In this document: positions 42,509-51,503 of the stretch, one piece after another
Layout: the number at the start of each line of letters is the position of its first letter
How positions within the stretch are numbered: position 1 is the stretch's first letter
Assembly: GCF_042647465.1 (NCBI RefSeq)
Contig: NZ_JBHRVN010000004.1
From: Wagnerdoeblera intermedia
GTDB lineage: Bacteria > Pseudomonadota > Alphaproteobacteria > Rhodobacterales > Rhodobacteraceae
DNA: 64,000 nt
Strand: one strand, 5' to 3'
Position numbers and translations under genes: made by a program
The notes under the pieces: generated by a model
What the model was told of the DNA's origin: nothing
What the model saw: only the letters and a program-made list of their open reading frames with translations
Database searches by the model: none

Positions 42509-43228
42509 ATGCTCATCGATGGTGTGGAATGGCGCTGGCTGCCGGGGCTGTCGGATTACCAGCAAACTCTGGCCGAGATGGAAGCGCGGGTTGAGGCGAT
42601 TTCCGCAGGCACCGCGCCGGAGGCGATCTGGCTGCTGGAGCATCCGCCGCTTTATACTGCCGGAACCTCTGCTCAGGTCCAGGACCTGACCGACCCAGAC
42701 CGATTCCCCGTCTACCCTGCCGGGCGCGGCGGACAATATACCTATCACGGCCCCGGGCAGCGGGTGATATATGTGATGCTCGATGCGGGAAAGCGCGGGC
42801 GCGATGTGCGCTGCTTCGTGCGCGCGCTTGAGGCCTGGGTGATCGCGGCGCTCGCTGAGTTCAACGTGAAGGGAGAGATTCGTCAGGGCCGCGTCGGTGT
42901 CTGGGTGCAGCGTCCGGACAAGCCGCGCCAGATTGACGGAAGCCTCGCTGAGGACAAAATCGCCGCGATCGGCATCAAGCTGCGCCGCTGGGTCAGCTAT
43001 CATGGCATCTCAATCAACCTCGAACCGGATCTGAGCCATTTCTCCGGCATTGTGCCCTGCGGGATTCGCGAGCACGGAGTGACCTCTCTGGTGGATCTGG
43101 GGCTTCCGGTGACGATGCAGGATCTCGACGCCGCGCTGATGAAAAGCTTTTCAGAGGTGATCTCCGCCCATCCCGGCACCAGCCGCGACGCGGAGGCCGG
43201 AAAGCGTGCGACCTGCACGCAGGTTTGA
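42509..43228 (+). CDS. lipB: Octanoyl-(acyl carrier protein) transferase
   Basis: The 239-residue enzyme moves octanoate from ACP to lipoyl domains. The family motifs are GRGGQYTYHGPGQ, the lysine in IAAIGIKLRRWVSYHG and the cysteine in GIVPCGIREHGVTSL, which form the Cys/Lys dyad. ATG 42509 follows TAGGAGG; the frame is open upstream through the tRNA genes, which is not coding. LipA is not in the window. Confidence 0.94.
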   Translation: MLIDGVEWRWLPGLSDYQQTLAEMEARVEAISAGTAPEAIWLLEHPPLYTAGTSAQVQDLTDPDRFPVYPAGRGGQYTYHGPGQRVIYVMLDAGKRGRDVRCFVRALEAWVIAALAEFNVKGEIRQGRVGVWVQRPDKPRQIDGSLAEDKIAAIGIKLRRWVSYHGISINLEPDLSHFSGIVPCGIREHGVTSLVDLGLPVTMQDLDAALMKSFSEVISAHPGTSRDAEAGKRATCTQV

Positions 43229-43328
43229 TCGGTGCGGCGGGGCGGCCCCCTCTTGCAACCGCCCCGGCGCGGTCTCAGATTAAAGACGAGCCCCCGCTTT
43301 TGCGGACTGCCGATCACAGGAGACTGTC

Positions 43329-43640
43329 ATGCCCCGCCTGCCCCTCTTCGCAGCCCTTGCGCTGACCGCCGGTCTCGCAGCTTTTGCGCCGCAGACCGCC
43401 ATGGCTGAAAGCGGCCTCAAACAGCCGCTCTATGGCAAAACCGACACTCTGGGCGACCCGGGCCGGATCGGGCCGAACGGCGCTTTGCACAAAAAGGTGG
43501 TGGCCGGGGACTATTTCAACTTCCGCGAGCTGGTTGAGATGGACCTTGAGGCTGATGACATCATCACCCTGACGATGTTCACCAGCCTGCCGAGCCGCGC
43601 CCCGCGCGAAGATCTCAACAGCCCCTATCCGCTGCGCTGA
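43329..43640 (+). CDS. Small exported protein of unknown function
   Basis: The 103-residue product has a clear signal peptide (LPLFAALALTAGLAAFAPQT, with a likely cut after TAMA). The mature part is hydrophilic and contains LYGKTDTLGDPGRIGPNG and NFRELVEMDLEADD. No family is recognised. ATG 43329 follows AGGAGA. It precedes ctaD on the same strand but is separated by 287 bases holding the ctaD promoter. Confidence 0.75.
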   Translation: MPRLPLFAALALTAGLAAFAPQTAMAESGLKQPLYGKTDTLGDPGRIGPNGALHKKVVAGDYFNFRELVEMDLEADDIITLTMFTSLPSRAPREDLNSPYPLR

Positions 43641-43781
43641 GCGGCTTCGGAACCGGGTTGCGCGGCGACAGGCCGCAGGCCCGGACCCCCTTCACAGCCG
43701 GAGGGCGTGTCGCGTGATCCGGCGGCACACACCGGCGCCGCCGGGCGAAGCCCCCACAAACCATGGCAAAATCTGGCATTT

Positions 43782-43798
43782 GCGTCACGCTGTGACGC
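43782..43798 (+). promoter_or_regulatory. Inverted repeat upstream of ctaD
   Basis: GCGTCAC-GCT-GTGACGC is a perfect 7-bp inverted repeat, centred about 30 bases before the -35. A similar GCGTC/GACGC repeat precedes tkt. Confidence 0.45.
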
Positions 43799-43817
43799 TC
43801 TCACGCAAACTCCGCCA

Positions 43818-43846
43818 TTGCGACCGGATGCCGCACGTCTTACAAC
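43818..43846 (+). promoter_or_regulatory. Promoter of ctaD
   Basis: TTGCGA and TACAAC are exactly 17 bases apart, about 80 bases before the start codon. The same TTGCGA/17 arrangement is found before ssrA. Confidence 0.6.
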
Positions 43847-43927
43847 CCCGACAGAGAATTGGCACGCGCAGGCAGGATTCTGCCCGATTCCTGCCTGCGC
43901 GCACTTAACACCGAACGGGAGACGAGC

Positions 43928-45598
43928 ATGGCCGACGCCGCCATCCATGGCCATGGTGAGCACGACACCCGCGGGTTTTTTACCCGCTGGTTCATGTCCA
44001 CCAACCACAAGGATATCGGGATCCTTTACCTTCTGACCGCAGGCCTCGTCGGCCTGATCTCGGTCTTGTTCACCGTCTATATGCGTATGGAGCTCATGGA
44101 GCCCGGCGTTCAGTACATGTGCATGGAAGGCGCACGTCTGACGGCGGCTGCCACGGCGGATTGTACGCCTAACGGTCACCTCTGGAACGTGCTGATCACG
44201 GCCCACGGCATCCTGATGATGTTCTTCGTGGTGATCCCGGCGCTTTTTGGCGGTTTTGGCAACTATTTCATGCCGCTTCAGATCGGCGCGCCGGACATGG
44301 CGTTTCCGCGTCTGAACAACCTCTCCTACTGGCTCTATTTCGCCGGTACCGCTCTGGCGGTCTGCTCGGTGCTGGCACCGGGTGGCAACGGCCAGCTCGG
44401 CTCGGGCGTGGGCTGGGTGCTTTATCCGCCGCTTTCGGTGCGTGAAGACGGTCTGTCGATGGATCTCGCGATCTTCGCGGTGCACGTCTCTGGTGCCTCG
44501 TCGATCCTTGGTGCGATCAACATCATCACCACCTTCCTGAACATGCGCGCCCCGGGCATGACGCTGCATAAAGTGCCGCTCTTTGCCTGGTCGGTGTTTG
44601 TGACTGCCTGGCTGATCCTGCTGGCCCTGCCCGTTCTGGCCGGTGCAATCACCATGCTGCTGACCGACCGTAACTTCGGCACCACCTTCTTTGACCCCGC
44701 CGGCGGTGGTGACCCGGTGCTCTATCAGCACATCCTGTGGTTCTTCGGCCACCCGGAAGTCTATATCATCATTCTGCCGGGCTTCGGGATCATCTCCCAT
44801 GTCATCGCAACCTTCTCGCGCAAGCCGGTCTTCGGCTATCTGCCGATGGTCTATGCGATGGTGGCAATCGGTGTTCTGGGCTTCGTCGTCTGGGCGCACC
44901 ACATGTACACCGTGGGTATGTCGCTGACCCAGCAGGCCTATTTCATGATGGCCACCATGGTCATCGCGGTTCCGACCGGGGTGAAGGTCTTCTCCTGGAT
45001 TGCAACCATGTGGCGCGGCTCGATCTCGTTTGAGACGCCGATGCTCTGGGCCTTTGGCTTCCTCTTCCTCTTCACCGTGGGTGGTGTGACCGGGATCGTC
45101 CTGTCGCAGGCCGGTGTGGACCGTGCCTATCACGACACCTATTACGTTGTGGCGCACTTCCACTACGTGATGTCGCTGGGTGCGATCTTCGCGATCTTTG
45201 CGGGCATCTACTACTGGTTCTCGAAGATGACCGGGAAGGCCTATCCGGAATGGGCAGGTAAGCTGCACTTCTGGATGATGTTCATCGGCGCCAACCTGAC
45301 CTTCTTCCCGCAGCACTTCCTGGGCCGTCAGGGCATGCCGCGCCGCTACATCGACTATCCGGCTGCTTTTGAGTACTGGAACTACGTCTCGTCGATCGGT
45401 GCCTTCATCTCCTTCGCCTCCTTTGCTTTCTTCATCGGCGTGATGATCTATTCGCTGAAATGGGGCAAAGCAGACCCGCGTCCGAACCCGTGGAATGAAT
45501 ATGCCGACACCCTGGAGTTCACCCTGCCCTCGCCGCCGCCGGAGCACACCTTCGAGCAGCTGCCGAAGCAGTCGGACTGGGACCGCGCGCATCACTGA
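43928..45598 (+). CDS. ctaD: Cytochrome c oxidase aa3 subunit I
   Basis: This 556-residue twelve-helix subunit reduces oxygen at the heme a3-CuB centre and pumps protons. Visible ligands are His in ITAHGILMMF (heme a), WFFGHPEVYIIILPG (CuB His and the cross-linked Tyr, with the D-channel Glu), VWAHHMYTVG (CuB pair) and VAHFHYVMSLGA (hemes a3 and a). ATG 43928 follows GGGAGA. Codon use is biased as in tkt, fitting high expression. Subunits II and III are not in the window, the usual split arrangement. Confidence 0.97.
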   Translation: MADAAIHGHGEHDTRGFFTRWFMSTNHKDIGILYLLTAGLVGLISVLFTVYMRMELMEPGVQYMCMEGARLTAAATADCTPNGHLWNVLITAHGILMMFFVVIPALFGGFGNYFMPLQIGAPDMAFPRLNNLSYWLYFAGTALAVCSVLAPGGNGQLGSGVGWVLYPPLSVREDGLSMDLAIFAVHVSGASSILGAINIITTFLNMRAPGMTLHKVPLFAWSVFVTAWLILLALPVLAGAITMLLTDRNFGTTFFDPAGGGDPVLYQHILWFFGHPEVYIIILPGFGIISHVIATFSRKPVFGYLPMVYAMVAIGVLGFVVWAHHMYTVGMSLTQQAYFMMATMVIAVPTGVKVFSWIATMWRGSISFETPMLWAFGFLFLFTVGGVTGIVLSQAGVDRAYHDTYYVVAHFHYVMSLGAIFAIFAGIYYWFSKMTGKAYPEWAGKLHFWMMFIGANLTFFPQHFLGRQGMPRRYIDYPAAFEYWNYVSSIGAFISFASFAFFIGVMIYSLKWGKADPRPNPWNEYADTLEFTLPSPPPEHTFEQLPKQSDWDRAHH

Positions 45599-45650
45599 TG
45601 CCCGCAACGCCCGGGGCCGGTAAAGCCCCCCTGGCTGGCAGATAAAGAAA

Positions 45651-45677
45651 GGCCCCGGATACTCCGGGGCCTTTTTC
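45651..45677 (+). terminator. Terminator of ctaD
   Basis: GGCCCCGG and CCGGGGCC form a hairpin followed by TTTTTC. Confidence 0.88.
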
Positions 45678-45845
45678 TTTTCGCCTGCGAAGGCCGGACA
45701 CTCTGTTTCTGACACGGCTTTGACATGTCCTGGCCCGCGCGAGATGTTCGGGCGGCAGCCTTATCACCTGAACTCTCAGGCGACAGGGATCGAGACCATA
45801 TCACCGTACATTCCGGCACAGGGCTAAGCCCCGCTTATGATCAAG

Positions 45846-45865
45846 GCAGGCATGTCTATGCCTGC
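45846..45865. repeat. Perfect 8-bp inverted repeat
   Basis: GCAGGCAT-GTCT-ATGCCTGC lies between the ctaD terminator and yqeY, without a T-tract. Function unknown; it could be a protein-binding site. Confidence 0.4.
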
Positions 45866-45903
45866 TCTCGCGGTATCGCAGCGTCTGAGCGGCAGGCGAC
45901 ACT

Positions 45904-45927
45904 GAAAGGGGCGCCCGCAGGCGCCCC
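45904..45927 (-). terminator. Hairpin after the YqeY gene
   Basis: On the minus strand GGGGCGCC-TGCG-GGCGCCCC is followed by TTTC. It is directly downstream of the stop codon. Confidence 0.6.
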
Positions 45928-45935
45928 GATCTCTT

Positions 45936-46397
45936 TTACATCAGCCGGGCTTTGACCGCTGCACCTACGGTCGAGAAATCCATCGAGCCGGTGTATTTCT
46001 CTTTCAGCGCAGCCATAACCTTGCCCATGTCGCGGATGCCCGTGGCCCCGGTCTCGGCAATCACTCCGGCGATCGCCTCTTCGGTCTCGGCGGCGGTCAG
46101 CTGACGCGGCAGGTAATCTTCGATGATGGTGATTTCTGAGAGTTCCTTGGCTGCCAGCTCCAGACGGCCACCCTCTTCATAGATCTTCGCGCTTTCCTGA
46201 CGCTGGCGGACCATCTTCCCCAGAAGCGCCAGGATATCGCTGTCGGGGATCCCCTCCGCCGCGGTGCCGTCCCCGCGCGCGGCAATATCACGGTCGCGGA
46301 TCGCCGCACTGATCAGACGCAGCGTTGAGGTGCGCTCCGCCTCGCGCGCCTTCATGGCCTCCTTGAGACCCGCATTAATCCTGTCGCGCAAAGACAT
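45936..46397 (-). CDS. GatB/YqeY domain protein
   Basis: The 153-residue protein matches stand-alone YqeY, related to the tail domain of amidotransferase subunit GatB. It has KAREAERTSTLRLISAAI, QRQESAKIYEEGGR, EDYLPRQL and GKVMAALKEKY. A link to tRNA-dependent amidation is likely but the function is unclear. The gene is divergent from carA. Confidence 0.92.
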   Translation of the reverse strand: MSLRDRINAGLKEAMKAREAERTSTLRLISAAIRDRDIAARGDGTAAEGIPDSDILALLGKMVRQRQESAKIYEEGGRLELAAKELSEITIIEDYLPRQLTAAETEEAIAGVIAETGATGIRDMGKVMAALKEKYTGSMDFSTVGAAVKARLM

Positions 46398-46513
46398 ACT
46401 AAAACCTTCCGAAATGAGATCCCTGAAGCCTAATCTGAGCGGGTGCTGCGATCAAGTCTTGAGCAATTTTCCAAGGCATTGATTTTCAACGAAAATCCTT
46501 TTGTCACAAACCC

Positions 46514-46542
46514 TTGACCCCGGCCCCTCACAGGCATAGTTT
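46514..46542 (+). promoter_or_regulatory. Promoter of carA
   Basis: TTGACC and TAGTTT are 17 bases apart (CATAGT would give 15), about 27 bases before the start. Confidence 0.5.
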
Positions 46543-46568
46543 CCGCCCCGTTTATCCCGGAGTTGCCC

Positions 46569-47726
46569 ATGCCAAACGCTGCCCCCCGCCCCACCGCCTG
46601 CCTGGCCCTTGCTGACGGGACGCTGTTTTACGGTCAGGGTTTCGGCGCCGTTGGCGACACTGTTGCCGAGCTGGTGTTTAACACCTCGATGACCGGATAT
46701 CAGGAAATTCTGACTGACCCCTCCTATGCCGGTCAGATCGTCACCTTCACCTTCCCGCATATCGGCAATACCGGCGTCACGCCGGAGGACGATGAAAGCG
46801 TTGAGACCCCGGCCGCGGCCGGTCTCGTGGTGAAATGGGATCCGACTGAGCCGTCGAACTGGCGCGCCACTGATGATCTGGTCGCCTGGCTGAAAAAGCA
46901 CAACCGCATCGCCATCGGCGGCATCGACACCCGCCGTCTGACCCGTGCCATCCGCCAGCAGGGCGCGCCGCATGTCGCCCTTGCCCATAATCCGGACGGC
47001 ATTTTCGACATCGAGGCGCTGATCGCCAAAGCCCGCGCCTGGAAGGGCCTTGTGGGTCTGGATCTCGCCAAAGACGTCACCTGCGCGCAAAGCTACCGCT
47101 GGAACGAGAAGACCTGGGCCTGGCCCGAGGGCTATACCCAGCGTGAGGGCGAAGGTCTGCGCGTTGTGGCCATCGACTATGGTGCCAAGCGCAACATCCT
47201 GCGCTGCCTCGCCTCGGCGGGCTGCGATGTGACCGTTCTGCCGGCCACCGCCACCGCAGAAGATGTGCTCGCGCTGAACCCGGAAGGCGTTTTCCTCTCG
47301 AACGGCCCCGGCGATCCGGCCGCCACCGGCGTCTATGCCGTGCCGATGATCCGGGAAGTGCTGAAGAAAGACATTCCGGTCTTCGGCATCTGCCTTGGTC
47401 ACCAGATGCTGGCGCTGGCCCTGGGGGCCAAAACCGTCAAGATGAACCACGGCCACCATGGTGCGAACCACCCGGTGAAAGACGTTGAAACCGGCAAAGT
47501 CGAGATCACCTCGATGAACCACGGCTTCACCGTCGACAGCCAGACCCTGCCCGAGGGTGTGATCGAGAGCCACGTCTCGCTCTTTGACGGCTCGAACTGC
47601 GGTATCCGCATGACCGACCGCCCGGTGTTCTCGGTGCAGCACCACCCCGAGGCAAGCCCGGGCCCGCAGGACAGCTTCTATCTCTTTGAGCGGTTCGCCG
47701 AGGCCATCCGCGCCCGTCGCGCCTGA
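46569..47726 (+). CDS. carA: Carbamoyl-phosphate synthase small subunit
   Basis: The 385-residue glutaminase subunit supplies ammonia for carbamoyl phosphate, feeding arginine and pyrimidine synthesis. Key sites are the nucleophile in FGICLGHQMLALALG and the His/Glu pair in VQHHPEASPGP. The N-terminal CarA domain has NTSMTGYQEILTDPSYAGQI. ATG 46569 follows GGAG; TTG 46563 is less likely. carB is not adjacent, a common arrangement in this group. Confidence 0.96.
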   Translation: MPNAAPRPTACLALADGTLFYGQGFGAVGDTVAELVFNTSMTGYQEILTDPSYAGQIVTFTFPHIGNTGVTPEDDESVETPAAAGLVVKWDPTEPSNWRATDDLVAWLKKHNRIAIGGIDTRRLTRAIRQQGAPHVALAHNPDGIFDIEALIAKARAWKGLVGLDLAKDVTCAQSYRWNEKTWAWPEGYTQREGEGLRVVAIDYGAKRNILRCLASAGCDVTVLPATATAEDVLALNPEGVFLSNGPGDPAATGVYAVPMIREVLKKDIPVFGICLGHQMLALALGAKTVKMNHGHHGANHPVKDVETGKVEITSMNHGFTVDSQTLPEGVIESHVSLFDGSNCGIRMTDRPVFSVQHHPEASPGPQDSFYLFERFAEAIRARRA

Positions 47727-47757
47727 AGATAAGATCCCGTCACAGCGGGTCTCAGAG

Positions 47758-47785
47758 GCCGCGCCCTTCACGGGGCGCGGCTTTT
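47758..47785 (+). terminator. Terminator of carA
   Basis: GCCGCGCCC-TTCA-CGGGGCGCGGC is followed by TTTTGCTTT. Confidence 0.85.
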
Positions 47786-47805
47786 GCTTTGCGGCAGGCG
47801 CAGGG

Positions 47806-47820
47806 TTAACGCGCGGTTAA
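47806..47820 (+). promoter_or_regulatory. CtrA-type box upstream of the GT2 glycosyltransferase
   Basis: TTAA-CGCGCGG-TTAA has the seven-base spacing of the CtrA consensus. Both half-sites continue as TTAAC. It lies 24 bases before the start codon. Confidence 0.6.
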
Positions 47821-47843
47821 CCAATCGCTGCGAGGCTCGGGCG

Positions 47844-49904
47844 ATGGACACCCGTCATCATTTTCCTGAGCTGCCTCCCCTCTCTTCATCCGCCGCTGCA
47901 CCTTCGCCCGCGGCTGCGGATGCGCAGCTTCTGAACCTGCTGCTCAGCCGTTTCCCGGAACGGCGCCCCGCGCTCCGCAGCGCGGGGCTGACCGCCATGC
48001 GCTGCCGGATCCCGCTGACCGATGAGTTGCGCGCGCGGCGTCTGCTGAGCGAAGATCTGCTGCTGACGCTTCTGAGTGAGGTGAGCGGGCTGCCGCGGTC
48101 TGGCCCGGGCCCGCTGCGCCCCTGTGCGGAGCTGCTGAGGCTCTGCGGGGCTGCGGCCTGCCTGCAGGCGCTGTGCCTGCCTCTGGGGCGGCGGGGCGAT
48201 CGGGTGGTGCTGGCGGTCGCAGATCCGCACAGCCTTGCCCGGATTGCGGAATGGCCCGTCTTTAAGGGCCTTCGCCTTGAAGGCTGTCTCGCCCCGCCCG
48301 AGGAGATCCGGACCGCCATCGCCCGCTGCGCCGCCCCCGCTCTGCTCGCGGCGGCTGAGACCCGCCTGCCCGCAGATCTCAGCGTTCGTGGTCTTGCGCC
48401 CTCTCTGCCGCGCGCGCTCCGCCCGGCTTTGTGGTGCGCCATCGCTGCCATTGTGATTTTACAGCCCGCCGTCGCGTTTCTGCTGCTGACCGCCTGGCTT
48501 TCTCTGGCGCTGATCGCTTCAACGGCGCTGCGGTTATATGCGCTGGTCCAGGGCCTGCGCCATCCGCCAAAGCCGCCCCCCCCGCCCGAGCTGGTGGCAG
48601 AGCCGCCGGTGATCTCAATCCTTGTGCCGCTCTTTCGGGAGCCGGATATCGCGCCGCGCCTGCTGCGGCGCCTGGAGGCGCTGGCCTATCCGCGCGGCTG
48701 CCTTGAAGTGCTGCTGATTCTCGAAGAACAGGACCCCGAAACGCTGCAGGCCCTGCGCTCTGCCGGTCTGCCGGGGTGGATGCAGCTGGTTGTGGTGCCA
48801 AAGGGCAGCGTCACCACCAAGCCCCGCGCGATGAACTACGCGCTCTCCTTCGCGCGGGGCAGTATCATCGGGATCTATGACGCCGAAGATGCCCCCGACA
48901 GCGATCAGCTTCTGCAGGTGGCAGCCACCTTTGAGGCCGCGCCTGAGGATCTGGCCTGCCTGCAGGGGGCCCTCGATTACTATAACCCGCGCAGCAATCT
49001 GATCGCGCGGCTCTTTACCGCTGAATATGCCGCCTGGTTTCGGGTGATGATGCCCGCGCTGCAAAGGATTGGCTTTCCGATGCCGCTTGGCGGCACCACC
49101 CTCTTTATCCGCCGCGCGCATCTGGAACGCCTCGGGGCCTGGGATGCCCATAATGTCACCGAAGACGCGGATCTTGGGATCCGCATCGCCAGGCACGGGC
49201 TGCGCACGCAGATGCTCAGCGTCACCACCCATGAGGAGGCGAACTGCCGCCCCCGCCCCTGGATCCGCCAGCGCAGCCGCTGGATCAAGGGCTATATCCT
49301 GACCTGGGCCGTCCATATGCGAAACCCGCTGCGGCTCTGGCGTGCTTTGGGGCCGAAGGGATTCGCGGGCTATCAGCTGCTTTTTCTGGGTGCGCAAAGT
49401 CAGGTGCTGCTCGCGCCGCTGAACTGGTCGTTCTGGCTGATCTTTGCGGGGCTGCCGCATCCCGCACGCGGCCTGATCGCTGAACCGATACTCCTGACGA
49501 TGACCGCGGTCTTTCTGCTGAGTGAGGTTCTGCTGATCGCCTGCGCGGCCCTTGGACTTCAAAGGACGCGCCACCCCAGCCTTTGGAGGGTGACGCTGCT
49601 CTTTCAATTCTACCACCTGATGGCGGCCGTGGCGGGATGGCGGGCGCTGCGCGAGGCCTTCCGCAATCCGTTTTACTGGGCCAAGACCTCTCACGGCCAT
49701 TTCGACGGTGAGGTCGCAGGCCCCCCCGGAATTACACTGCCCGATCCGCATGAAGGTGATGGCCCCGCCCTGCCCGAGGCGGGCCTGCGGCAGTTTCCCG
49801 AAAGCCAAAAGCAAAAGACCTCGCTTTTTGCGGGCCCTGCCGGCTCAGCACCCCGGCAGCTTTTCCCCAAAAAATCCGCTGAAACCGAAGCGCCCGACAG
49901 ATAA
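47844..49904 (+). CDS. Family 2 glycosyltransferase with an N-terminal GspE_N-like domain
   Basis: This 686-residue protein is a membrane glycosyltransferase. The first about 170 residues (LLSEDLLLTLLSEVSGLP, then VVLAVADPHSLARI) resemble the N-terminal domain of type II secretion ATPases. Two helices follow, then a GT-A domain with YDAEDAPD, TEDADLGIR and the processive motif QRSRWIKGY (QxxRW). Three to four C-terminal helices and a polar tail end it. This suggests synthesis of an exported polysaccharide. A CtrA-type box precedes it. Confidence 0.88.
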   Translation: MDTRHHFPELPPLSSSAAAPSPAAADAQLLNLLLSRFPERRPALRSAGLTAMRCRIPLTDELRARRLLSEDLLLTLLSEVSGLPRSGPGPLRPCAELLRLCGAAACLQALCLPLGRRGDRVVLAVADPHSLARIAEWPVFKGLRLEGCLAPPEEIRTAIARCAAPALLAAAETRLPADLSVRGLAPSLPRALRPALWCAIAAIVILQPAVAFLLLTAWLSLALIASTALRLYALVQGLRHPPKPPPPPELVAEPPVISILVPLFREPDIAPRLLRRLEALAYPRGCLEVLLILEEQDPETLQALRSAGLPGWMQLVVVPKGSVTTKPRAMNYALSFARGSIIGIYDAEDAPDSDQLLQVAATFEAAPEDLACLQGALDYYNPRSNLIARLFTAEYAAWFRVMMPALQRIGFPMPLGGTTLFIRRAHLERLGAWDAHNVTEDADLGIRIARHGLRTQMLSVTTHEEANCRPRPWIRQRSRWIKGYILTWAVHMRNPLRLWRALGPKGFAGYQLLFLGAQSQVLLAPLNWSFWLIFAGLPHPARGLIAEPILLTMTAVFLLSEVLLIACAALGLQRTRHPSLWRVTLLFQFYHLMAAVAGWRALREAFRNPFYWAKTSHGHFDGEVAGPPGITLPDPHEGDGPALPEAGLRQFPESQKQKTSLFAGPAGSAPRQLFPKKSAETEAPDR

Positions 49905-50092
49905 CGCCCCCATGTTCAGGTGGCGCAGGCGATCCGCAGTCTCAATAATGGAGGACACCGGCAGGCCCGGAACGGGTGCCCGACAGGATTTCCCCAACGC
50001 GGGCCGGGCTCCCCGAGGTCGGCCGGGACAAGACCTGAGGCCGGCGTCAGCCCCCCCGTCGCCCGCCCGGCGCAGCCCAAAAACCCGAAGGG

Positions 50093-50758
50093 TCAGACCA
50101 TCTTCACTTCGCCCGCGTCAATCATCAGGCGGGTCTCAAAGGCCAGCGAGATGTGCAGGCGAAGCGCCGCGCAGGCGGCGTCACCATCCCGGGCTGCAAT
50201 CGCGGTGACCAGGGCCTCATGCTCGGCGAGAGCGGCCGAATCGCGGCCCTCAGCCGCCAGAGAGGTTGAGGCCAGAAGCGCCATGGAGCGGTGCACCAGA
50301 TCGAGCTGCTGGATCAGATACCGGTTGTGCGACGCCAGATGGATCTGCTTGTGAAACCGCCGGTTCGCCCGCGCCAGAGCGCCCGGATCGCCCAGAAGTT
50401 TCATATCTTCGCGCACCATAGCTTTCAGCAGGCGAATCTCTTCTTCACTCGCATGCTGGGCCGCCAGACGCGCCGCCAGCCCCTCGAGTTCAGCCCGCAC
50501 CGCATAAAGTTCTGCCAGCTGATTGTGGTCCAGCGAGGCGACAATCAGGCTGCGCCCGTCGCGCGACAGCATCGACTGCGTCTCAAGACGCTGCAAAGCT
50601 TCGCGCACCGGGGTGCGCGATACGCCAAACCGCTCGGCCAGCTCTGATTCCACCAGCCGGTCGCCGGGGCGATAGATCCCCGCATCGATCGCCTCAAGGA
50701 TCAGAGTATAGGCGTCTTTTTGCGGAACGGGCGGGAGTTTTGCGTGTGATGCTGTCAT
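50093..50758 (-). CDS. GntR-family regulator (FCD-type)
   Basis: The 221-residue protein has an N-terminal winged helix-turn-helix (LVESELAERFGVSRTPVREA) and a helical FCD ligand domain with ANRRFHKQIHLASHN, whose Asp/His residues bind a metal in this family. Ligands are usually carboxylic acids; the target here is unknown. ATG 50758 was chosen over an upstream in-frame start because it begins the recognised domain. It is divergent from the nucleotidase gene. Confidence 0.9.
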   Translation of the reverse strand: MTASHAKLPPVPQKDAYTLILEAIDAGIYRPGDRLVESELAERFGVSRTPVREALQRLETQSMLSRDGRSLIVASLDHNQLAELYAVRAELEGLAARLAAQHASEEEIRLLKAMVREDMKLLGDPGALARANRRFHKQIHLASHNRYLIQQLDLVHRSMALLASTSLAAEGRDSAALAEHEALVTAIAARDGDAACAALRLHISLAFETRLMIDAGEVKMV

Positions 50759-50837
50759 GGGCGGAAACCTAAGACCCAGTCGCCCGTCGGGCAAGCAAAG
50801 GATTGCGCCTGCGACGATCTCATCCTAGCTCTGTGGC

Positions 50838-51503
50838 ATGGAACACGCCGCCGATCCCTCGCCCGCCTTTCGTCACGTCTCAGCCTGGGTCTTTGACCTC
50901 GACAATACCCTCTATGATCCCGCGATCCGGCTCTTCGACCAGATTGAGGGCAGGATGGAGGATTTCGTCATGCGCACCCTCAAGGTGGAGCGTGACACCG
51001 CCCATCGTCTGCGGCGCGAGTTCTGGGCCACCTATGGCACCACGCTGGCGGGGCTGATGGAAAAGCATGGGATTGAGGCCGATCCCTTCCTTGAAGAGGT
51101 GCATGACATCGACTTCAGCGCGCTGAAGCCCGATCCGCTGCTCAGCGCCCGGATCGCAGCTCTGCCGGGGCGGCGCATTGTCTATACCAATGCCACCGTG
51201 CCCTATGCCCGCGCGGTGCTTGAGGCGCGGGGGATGACACCGCTTTTTGATGCGGTCTATGGCGTGCAGGAAGCGGATTACCATCCCAAGCCCCGCCGCG
51301 AAGCTTTTGAGCGGATTTTCAGCCTTGATGCGCTCGCCACCCGCCAGGCGGCGATGTTTGAGGATGATCCCCGCAATCTGGCGGTGCCCCATGAGATGGG
51401 CATGAAGACCGTTCTGGTTGGCCCGGAAGCCGTCACTGCGCCCCATATCCACCATCACACGACGGATCTGAGCAGTTTCCTCGGGCGACTGACTGGTCTT
51501 TAA
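50838..51503 (+). CDS. HAD-family pyrimidine 5'-nucleotidase
   Basis: The 221-residue protein has the HAD motifs DLDNTLYD, YTNATV, the lysine in YHPKPRREAF and EDDPRNLAVPHEMGM. It belongs to the SDT1/pyrimidine 5'-nucleotidase group that dephosphorylates UMP or CMP. ATG 50838 has a weak ribosome site. It is divergent from the GntR gene. Confidence 0.88.
   Translation: MEHAADPSPAFRHVSAWVFDLDNTLYDPAIRLFDQIEGRMEDFVMRTLKVERDTAHRLRREFWATYGTTLAGLMEKHGIEADPFLEEVHDIDFSALKPDPLLSARIAALPGRRIVYTNATVPYARAVLEARGMTPLFDAVYGVQEADYHPKPRREAFERIFSLDALATRQAAMFEDDPRNLAVPHEMGMKTVLVGPEAVTAPHIHHHTTDLSSFLGRLTGL

Noticed and set aside
43625..45715. 696-residue open frame antisense to ctaD
   Set aside because: The product is a His/Arg/Asp-rich shadow of the conserved ctaD codons and has no recognisable domain.
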